A DNA stretch of 64,000 nucleotides, from the NCBI GenBank assembly GCA_016708875.1, contig JADJFA010000012.1, forward strand, positions 1 to 64,000. Reading direction: 5' to 3'. A model generated the notes under the pieces. The model made no database searches, was not told the DNA's origin, and worked only from the letters and a program-made list of their open reading frames with translations. Below, one piece after another: positions 58,493 to 64,000 of the stretch. The translations under genes and the position numbers were made by a program. Within the stretch, counting starts at the first letter, position 1; every line of letters starts with the position of its first letter. This DNA is from Lewinellaceae bacterium (GTDB lineage Bacteria > Bacteroidota > Bacteroidia > Chitinophagales > Saprospiraceae).

Positions 58493-60269
58493 TTGGAAAA
58501 AGAAGTCAAAATATATCCCCGCGTCATAGAGCGCATCGAAGATTGGCCGATTTACCGGCTGAGTAAAGACCGCACTGAATTTGTGCGCGAGATTGACGAG
58601 CACACGTTCCGACGGCTTGCCTCTAAGCACAAAAAAGACCTTTCTGATGTGCTGGTCAAAACCATTTATCAAGAACGCATCCGCATCAAAGAAGACCCCT
58701 GGAAAGTGGATCCGCCGAATGACCGCTCATTCTGGAACAGGATCAGTAAACGGCTTATCAAAAAAAGCCTTGACCGCGATAGCGCTGAAGCGCGCGAAGA
58801 AAGCGAGCAAATCCTACGAAAGATCATTCACCGGTATTCAGAAGAGATTGTTGGCACCTTCCAGGTTAAAACGTTTCGTTTTGCACAGCGTTTTTTGACA
58901 GCGTTTTTCAACCGTATTTTTAATGCTGCTGTTGGACGGAGCCTTCGCGCCATGTTTCGCGGCAAACGAAACCTGTTCGAGCGGCTCAATATCGTTGGTG
59001 ATGTGGAGACTGTGCGATCGCTTTTTGATCACGGCACCGTAGTGGTGGTGCCTACGCACAACAGCAACCTCGATTCTATCCTCGTAGGTTATGCCATGGA
59101 TCAAATCATGGGTCTGCCCTCTTTTAGTTACGGTGCTGGCCTGAACTTGTACAATTTCGGTCCGGCGGCCTATTATATGAACCGCCTCGGCGCGTATCGA
59201 GTAGACCGGAGGAAGAAAAACCCCGTATATCTCGAAACGCTCAAAACCATGAGCCGACTCAGCATTCAGCGTGGGGTGAATAGTTTGTTTTTCCCAGGAG
59301 GCACTCGTTCCCGCGACGGCGCAATTGAAACTGACCTCAAAATGGGATTGTTGGGCACAGTAGTGGAGGCGCAAAGGGCAATGGTGGCGGGAAACAGTGA
59401 CAGTTTTACCCGCCGTAGCCACAGCGGAAGGAGGGAGCAGTAGCAGAAGCAGTCAACAGCCAGATGGCAAAGTCTTTGTTGTTCCGCTTGTTCTCTGCTA
59501 TAATTTTGTGTTGGAAGCGCCCTTTTTGATTGAGCAACACCTGCGCAACACCGGAAAGGAGAATTATATCCGCCTACGCGACGAAGGCACGAGTGTTCGT
59601 TCGTGGTTCAGGTTTATCTGGCGGTTTTTCAGCACTTCAAGCGATATCACTTTGAGTGTGGGCAAACCTATGGATGTGTTGGGCAATTTCGTGGATGCCG
59701 AAGGGAAGAGTTTTGACCACTATGGCAACGAGCTCGAGGTTCGCGAATATTTCCGCTCACGCGGCGAAGTGACCGAAGATCGTCAGCGAGAAGAGGAGTA
59801 CACCAAGCTGTTGGCTGAGCGTATTGCAGAGCGCTATCATGTTGAAAACGTGGTACTTAGCAGCCACTTGGTAGCACACGCTGTGTTTGAAATGCTCTCA
59901 CATCTAAACCCTAAACTTGATCTTTTTGGCATCCTCCGTCTACCGCACGACGATTATGTTTTCCCTTTCCGGGCCGTAGAAGAGGTGGTAGAACAGATGC
60001 AGGAAAAACTGTTCGAATGGGAACGTGAAGATAAAATCAAACTTGCGCCGGAACTTCGCCTATCACCCGCTGAACTTGTCCACGATGGCGTGAAAAACCT
60101 CGGTATTTATCACACTGAAAAACCACTCCAGTTTACCAAAGAGGGCGAAATTATGTCCTCCGATTTCAGGGTCCTCTATTTTTACCACAATCGCTTGAGC
60201 AATTACGGACTGGACAAAGCAGTCTATTGGAAGGCGGAGGAAATAGAGGTGTTGAAGGTGGAAGACTAA
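58493..60269 (+). CDS. PlsB-like 1-acyl-glycerol-3-phosphate-type acyltransferase, one frameshift
   Basis: It starts at TTG (EKEVKIYPRVIERIEDWPIY). The catalytic HxxxxD box is in VVVVPTHNSNLDSILVGYA, and the third block is LFFPGGTRSRDGAI. Near 59400 the frame slips and continues from a linker to KVFVVPLVLCYNFVLEAPFL and the long helical C-terminus ending VLKVED. Joined length is about 590 residues, close to the PlsB-like group in Bacteroidota. It should acylate a glycerophosphate-type acceptor at the inner membrane in phospholipid synthesis. Co-transcribed with engB. Confidence 0.88.
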
Positions 60270-60361
60270 TTGTTAGATTAATTCGATTGTTAGATTATTC
60301 GATTATACAAGCGTTGGGCATTCGAATCAACAATTAACCAAATCAACAAATCAACACGATT

Positions 60362-61144
60362 ATGATATACGAAAACGTACAAATCTCGCTCGAAAACGGC
60401 ATCGCAACCCTGACCATCAGCCGCGAAAAAGCCCTGAATGCGCTGAATACTCAGACCATGCTGGAACTCCGCCAATTTTTTGGTGAAGAGGGTCCGAAAA
60501 TCGAAGGACTTAAAGGAGTGGTCATTACCGGGGCAGGCGAAAAAGCCTTTGTGGCCGGGGCCGACATCACGGAATTTAGCAACCTCAGCGCCACAGAGGG
60601 CATGGAAATGGCCCAACGCGGACAGGATATTTTTTTCCTCATCGAACGATTCCATCGTCCGGTGGTAGCAGCTGTAAATGGCTTCGCACTTGGCGGAGGC
60701 TGCGAATTGGCCATGGCCTGTCACCTTCGGGTAGCAGGCGAACGCGCCAAATTCGGTCAGCCCGAAGTGAACCTAGGGTTAATACCTGGTTATGGCGGCA
60801 CCCAGCGACTGATACAATTGATCGGAAAGACCAAAGCCACCGAACTTTTAATGACCGCAGAAATGATCGGTGCAGAGGAAGCCCTACGCCTTGGATTGGT
60901 AAACTATATGGTGCCTCCGGGTGAAGAAGTATTGAAAGCCAAAGAACTAATTGAGAAAACTGCCGCCAAGGCCCCACTTGCCATTTCAAAAATCATCGAA
61001 ACTGTGAACGCGTATTTTGAAGATGGGGAGGACGGTTTTGGCCAGGAAGTGCACGCATTCGGCGACTGCTGTGGAACGGAGGATTTTATAGAAGGGGCGG
61101 CGGCATTTGTGGAAAAACGGAAAGCTAATTTTACGGGTAAATGA
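60362..61144 (+). CDS. Enoyl-CoA hydratase (crotonase family)
   Basis: A 260-residue crotonase-fold protein. The oxyanion-hole segments are FVAGADITEF and FALGGGCELAMACHLRVAG; both catalytic glutamates are present, Glu115 in GGGCE and Glu135 in FGQPEVNLGLIPGYGGTQRL. It hydrates 2-enoyl-CoA in beta-oxidation or short-chain acyl-CoA metabolism (closest in motif to short-chain enoyl-CoA hydratases). It stands alone, with repeat words in the gap ahead of it. Confidence 0.93.
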   Translation: MIYENVQISLENGIATLTISREKALNALNTQTMLELRQFFGEEGPKIEGLKGVVITGAGEKAFVAGADITEFSNLSATEGMEMAQRGQDIFFLIERFHRPVVAAVNGFALGGGCELAMACHLRVAGERAKFGQPEVNLGLIPGYGGTQRLIQLIGKTKATELLMTAEMIGAEEALRLGLVNYMVPPGEEVLKAKELIEKTAAKAPLAISKIIETVNAYFEDGEDGFGQEVHAFGDCCGTEDFIEGAAAFVEKRKANFTGK

Positions 61145-61252
61145 GTTACAAGTTACAAGTAAAAAGTTGCAAGTAAAAAGTAGCAAGTTTCAACCCCAGG
61201 ATTTCTTCTTGTAACTTTTTACTTGCAACTTGCTACTTGTAACTTTTTACTT
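61144..61252. repeat. Intergenic palindrome built of ttacaagtaaaaagt words
   Basis: Left half repeats ttacaagtaaaaagttgca and caagtaaaaagtagcaag; right half holds their complements (gtaactttttacttgcaact). It follows the crotonase stop directly. Confidence 0.82.
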
Positions 61253-61294
61253 GGAGGTTTTTTGTCAATTACCTTTCATTTAAAAAACTTGGCA

Positions 61295-61302
61295 TACTTT
61301 TG
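61295..61302 (+). promoter_or_regulatory. -7 box of a candidate small RNA (tacttttg)
   Basis: A perfect TAnnTTTG with no gene for 190 bp, but an intrinsic terminator about 115 bp downstream. Confidence 0.4.
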
Positions 61303-61307
61303 CCTCG

Positions 61308-61455
61308 TTAATTTCCAAATATCCTAATACCCCAATATCCAAACCTGCTCCGCTTAGGATTTCCTTTTTCAATACTTTCATTTTAATCCGTCCAAGTTTA
61401 AAGTATGGCAGAACCGGCAGCGTCGCCCATAGCGATCCGCCGGTTTTTGTTTTTT
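61308..61455 (+). ncRNA. Candidate small RNA between crotonase and helicase genes
   Basis: The segment runs from a -7 box to a strong intrinsic terminator (aaccggcagcgtcgc paired with gcgatccgccggtt, then tttgttttttt, 61412-61455). It has no credible ORF and no recognised RNA family. It could be a separate sRNA or the leader of a transcript that ends early before the helicase, but the helicase has its own -7 box after the terminator. Confidence 0.35.
61412..61455 (+). terminator. Intrinsic terminator upstream of the helicase gene
   Basis: GC-rich hairpin aaccggc...gccggtt with inner tcgc/gcga pairing, followed by a T-rich run. Confidence 0.75.
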
Positions 61456-61464
61456 TATCTACCC

Positions 61465-61472
61465 TACCTTTG
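61465..61472 (+). promoter_or_regulatory. -7 box of the DEAD-box helicase gene (tacctttg)
   Basis: A perfect TAnnTTTG, 22 bp ahead of the start codon at 61495. Confidence 0.55.
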
Positions 61473-61494
61473 CCCCCAAATTTGACTGTGCGCT

Positions 61495-62820
61495 ATGACT
61501 TTTGAAGATTTGAACTTGAATGCCCCGCTGCTAAACGCCCTCAGCGATTTAGGGCTTACCGAGCCAACGCTCATTCAGCAAAAAGTGTTTTCGGTGGTGA
61601 TGTCGGGCCGCGACGTGGTTGGGATTGCCCAAACGGGGACCGGAAAAACCTATGCATACCTGCTGCCCATCCTTCGCCAACTCAATTTTTCCAAGCAAAA
61701 AGAGCCACGTGTATTAGTCGTTGTCCCCACTCGTGAGCTGGTGGTTCAACTGGTCGGTGAACTCAAAAAACTGACCGTATATATGAACACGCGCGTAGAA
61801 GGCGTGTACGGCGGAACCAACATCAATACACAGAAACTATTGGTAATGAACGGCTTGGACGTTCTGGTCGCTACGCCAGGCCGCTTGGTTGATTTGGCTA
61901 TGAGCGGGTATCTGAACTTGAAATACGTAAAGCAATTTGTGATTGACGAGATGGACGAAATGCTGAGCCTTGGCTTTCGGGCGCAACTGACCAGTATCCT
62001 CGACCTTCTGCCCCGCAAACGACAAACCCTGTTGTTCTCCGCCACCATGTCGGAAGAAGTGGACGATCTTATTCAGACTTTTTTCCAAGGCCCTGTCATT
62101 GTTGAGGCAGTACGTATGGGCACTCCCTTGGAGCGTATTGAACAGCATGTGTATCATGTGCCCAATTTTTACACCAAACTCAACCTGCTCGAACATCTTC
62201 TCGCTACCGACGATTCAATGCAAAAAGTGCTGATTTTCGGCCCTTCCAAACGGATGGCCGATGTGATTCACAAGCAATTGGATGCGCGTTTTCCTGAACA
62301 ATTTGAGATTGTCCACGCCAACAAATCGCAGAATTTTCGATTGAATGCAGTGGCGGCTTTTGAAAAAGGCCTGTGTCGTGGTCTGATCTGTACCGACTTG
62401 TTGGCGCGAGGGCTAGATGTCTCGGACGTGACCCATGTCATCAATGTTGACACACCCACTGATGCGGAGACTTATATCCACCGCATTGGCAGAACTGGCC
62501 GCGCCGACCGCGATGGAGCGTCTTTAATATTTGTTACCGAATCCGAACTACCCTATCAGGACGCCATCGAAGCCTTGATGAAAAAAGAAATTCCGGAGCT
62601 CCCTTTACCAGAGGGACTGCTTATTTCGGATATTTTGATAGAAAGTGAGCGGTACTCCGGCCCGGAAATCCAACTCAAATTACCGCCCAAACCCGTGGGC
62701 GCTTTTCATGAAAAAAAGGCTAAGAACTTAAAGGTGAACAAGGGCAACAAGACGAAATTCATGCGCGATATGAAGTATAAGAAGCCGATTAAGAAAGCGC
62801 CGAAGCGGAAGGGGGGGTGA
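61495..62820 (+). CDS. DEAD-box RNA helicase
   Basis: A 441-residue helicase with Q motif (FEDLNLNAPLLNAL... PTLIQQK), Walker A AQTGTGKT at residues 45-52, PTREL, TPGR, the Walker B box as DEMD (residues 151-154), SAT, and the C-terminal RecA motifs ARGLDVSDVTHVINVD and HRIGRTGRADRDG. DExD in place of DEAD is seen in related Bacteroidota proteins. The basic tail (KKAKNLKVNKGNKTKF to APKRKGG) should bind RNA. It probably unwinds structured RNA in ribosome assembly or mRNA decay. Confidence 0.94.
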   Translation: MTFEDLNLNAPLLNALSDLGLTEPTLIQQKVFSVVMSGRDVVGIAQTGTGKTYAYLLPILRQLNFSKQKEPRVLVVVPTRELVVQLVGELKKLTVYMNTRVEGVYGGTNINTQKLLVMNGLDVLVATPGRLVDLAMSGYLNLKYVKQFVIDEMDEMLSLGFRAQLTSILDLLPRKRQTLLFSATMSEEVDDLIQTFFQGPVIVEAVRMGTPLERIEQHVYHVPNFYTKLNLLEHLLATDDSMQKVLIFGPSKRMADVIHKQLDARFPEQFEIVHANKSQNFRLNAVAAFEKGLCRGLICTDLLARGLDVSDVTHVINVDTPTDAETYIHRIGRTGRADRDGASLIFVTESELPYQDAIEALMKKEIPELPLPEGLLISDILIESERYSGPEIQLKLPPKPVGAFHEKKAKNLKVNKGNKTKFMRDMKYKKPIKKAPKRKGG

Positions 62821-62833
62821 AGAGACTTCACAT

Positions 62834-62871
62834 AAAAAAAGCGGCCCGGTGTCTTACACACCGAGGCCGCT
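62834..62871 (-). terminator. Intrinsic terminator serving the minus-strand T9SS gene
   Basis: Stem agcggcc / ggccgct with inner cggtgt/acaccg, followed on the minus strand by seven T. It also lies 13 bp after the helicase stop and may work both ways. Confidence 0.88.
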
Positions 62872-62914
62872 ATCATTTGGAAATTCAGTATTTCATCTCC
62901 TTTTTCTCAGCAGT

Positions 62915-64000
62915 TCAAGACGGGATTTTGGGCAGCGTTGCTACCGCTTCCACCACCCTAGCAGCCCCAGCAGCCCCGCCTTTCTGCAACAACCGCAGCC
63001 AGTACACTCCAGCAGGAAGATTTCCCAAATCTACCGAAATTGTTGTCCCGGCCGTTTGCGGCACAATGGTGGTGTAAACACTTTGCCCCAGGCTGTTCCA
63101 GACGTTTAGGCTCGCTTCGCTGGCAAGCGGTGTTTCGAGATGGAGTGTGGTTAGGCCAGCCGTCGGGTTAGGAGTAGCTAAAATGTGAGTTGGTGCCGTA
63201 TCTGGTTCGCCCGTGCTCACCAACATCGGATTGTAATTAAACACTCCGGCATTGTAGAATTCGGAAAACCACAGCCGGTTTTGGCTGTCCACGATAAAGG
63301 CATCCGGTTCATTGTAAGAGAAATTTTGCCCAGCGAGCGGCATGAGTGGCATGAGTTCAGTCCAGCTGCCGCCGCGCAATACGGCTACACTGGGAACCAT
63401 ACCTGGGCGGGGGTAGCCCACATACATACCACCAGCATTGTCAAACGCGACCCTTGTATTCACATCCGATGGCAACCCCGAATTGGAGCTGTTGAGTGTA
63501 GTCCAGTTTTGTCCATCGAAACGGGCCAGACCAACTTCAGTGCAAGCCCAGATGGCACCATCAGGAGCCAGGGCCAGGTAAAAGACCCTGTTACTGGGCA
63601 ACCCGGAGTTGCTCATATTGAGGGTTTCCCACACCCCGCCACTATAGCGGAGTATTCCGTCATAAGTGGTTGCAAACCATGCCGTGCCGTTGGCTTCGAA
63701 GATTATTTTGCGAATATATTGATTAAGGGCCAGCGGAGCATTCGCATCTGAAAAGAATTCCCAAAGTCCGCCAACAGTGTAACGCGCCAATCCGGCGGCA
63801 AAAGGTGAAGATGGATATGGAGAGAGGGAAAACCACTGATCGCCGTTTGGCGCTGTAGCAGCCGTGAGTACAAAGTGACCGGGGAAATGAACGGCACAGG
63901 TGTCGAAAAGGGTCCAATTGCCGTCGGCATAACGCAATATCTCGCTATTTTTGAGGCCAAACCACATCTGCCCGTCTGGTGCGCCTTGTATGCTGTACAC
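62915..64000 (-). CDS. T9SS-exported beta-propeller protein, N-terminus outside window
   Basis: Open to the window edge. Repeats such as GAPDGQMWFGLKNSEILRYA, GTAWFATTYDGILRYSGGVW and GAIWACTEVGLARFDGQNW form a two-component-regulator-type beta-propeller. The last 80 residues are a type IX sorting domain (ILATPNPTAGLTTLHLETPL to a tail after VYWLRLLQKGGAAG). It should be a secreted or surface propeller with unknown ligand. The tail after the sorting domain (ARVVEAVATLPKIPS) is longer than usual. Confidence 0.85.
   Translation of the reverse strand: MYSIQGAPDGQMWFGLKNSEILRYADGNWTLFDTCAVHFPGHFVLTAATAPNGDQWFSLSPYPSSPFAAGLARYTVGGLWEFFSDANAPLALNQYIRKIIFEANGTAWFATTYDGILRYSGGVWETLNMSNSGLPSNRVFYLALAPDGAIWACTEVGLARFDGQNWTTLNSSNSGLPSDVNTRVAFDNAGGMYVGYPRPGMVPSVAVLRGGSWTELMPLMPLAGQNFSYNEPDAFIVDSQNRLWFSEFYNAGVFNYNPMLVSTGEPDTAPTHILATPNPTAGLTTLHLETPLASEASLNVWNSLGQSVYTTIVPQTAGTTISVDLGNLPAGVYWLRLLQKGGAAGAARVVEAVATLPKIPS

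Overview
The window looks like chromosomal DNA of a Bacteroidota bacterium, probably of the Saprospiria (Haliscomenobacter/Lewinella-like). The grounds are type IX secretion (T9SS) C-terminal sorting domains, a TonB-dependent receptor with a carboxypeptidase-like plug, SprB repeats, an imelysin/di-heme oxidoreductase pair, several -7 boxes of the Bacteroidota form TAnnTTTG, few Shine-Dalgarno sequences, and WD40-caspase genes. The lineage is inferred from gene content; no rRNA or tRNA gene was recognised.

Region 1 (1-22147) is an accessory block, almost all on the minus strand. It holds six exported WD40/beta-propeller proteins. Five of them can be followed to the end, and each carries the same caspase (peptidase C14) domain with His and Cys motifs, preceded by one shared module and followed by another. 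Between two of them lies a protein with part of an effector-associated domain (EAD11-like), one membrane helix and a DUF4384-like domain. An OmpA-family protein and a TlpA-like lipoprotein also sit here. I read the block as a candidate envelope-located, caspase-based recognition or cell-death locus. One gene (10804-14286) has about 14 nearly identical WD40 units whose exposed positions vary, as in fungal HET-E-type receptors.

Region 2 (22148-24260) is a nested palindrome followed by a degraded group IIC intron, inserted exactly after the intrinsic terminator of the RlpA-like gene. Region 3 (24292-64000) is ordinary chromosome: RlpA/SPOR, M1 peptidase, imelysin plus di-heme oxidoreductase, T9SS cargo, mtgA, a YugP-type protease, SRP RNA, fructose-6-phosphate aldolase, DUF2027/Smr, a HAD phosphatase with a membrane glycosyltransferase, hemL, a TonB receptor, selD, a very large propeller/SprB/OmpA protein, xylulokinase, an ECF sigma factor with its anti-sigma factor, DUF697, NdpA-type nucleoid protein, beta-barrels, engB, a PlsB-like acyltransferase, enoyl-CoA hydratase and a DEAD-box helicase.

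Two features run through the window. First, single-base frameshifts are common, densest in repeat-rich genes, and mostly look like net deletions; many are probably uncorrected sequence errors, so broken genes are annotated as single genes. Second, palindromic elements of several families lie in most intergenic gaps, and three more lie in frame inside genes (one in xylulokinase, two in the membrane glycosyltransferase).
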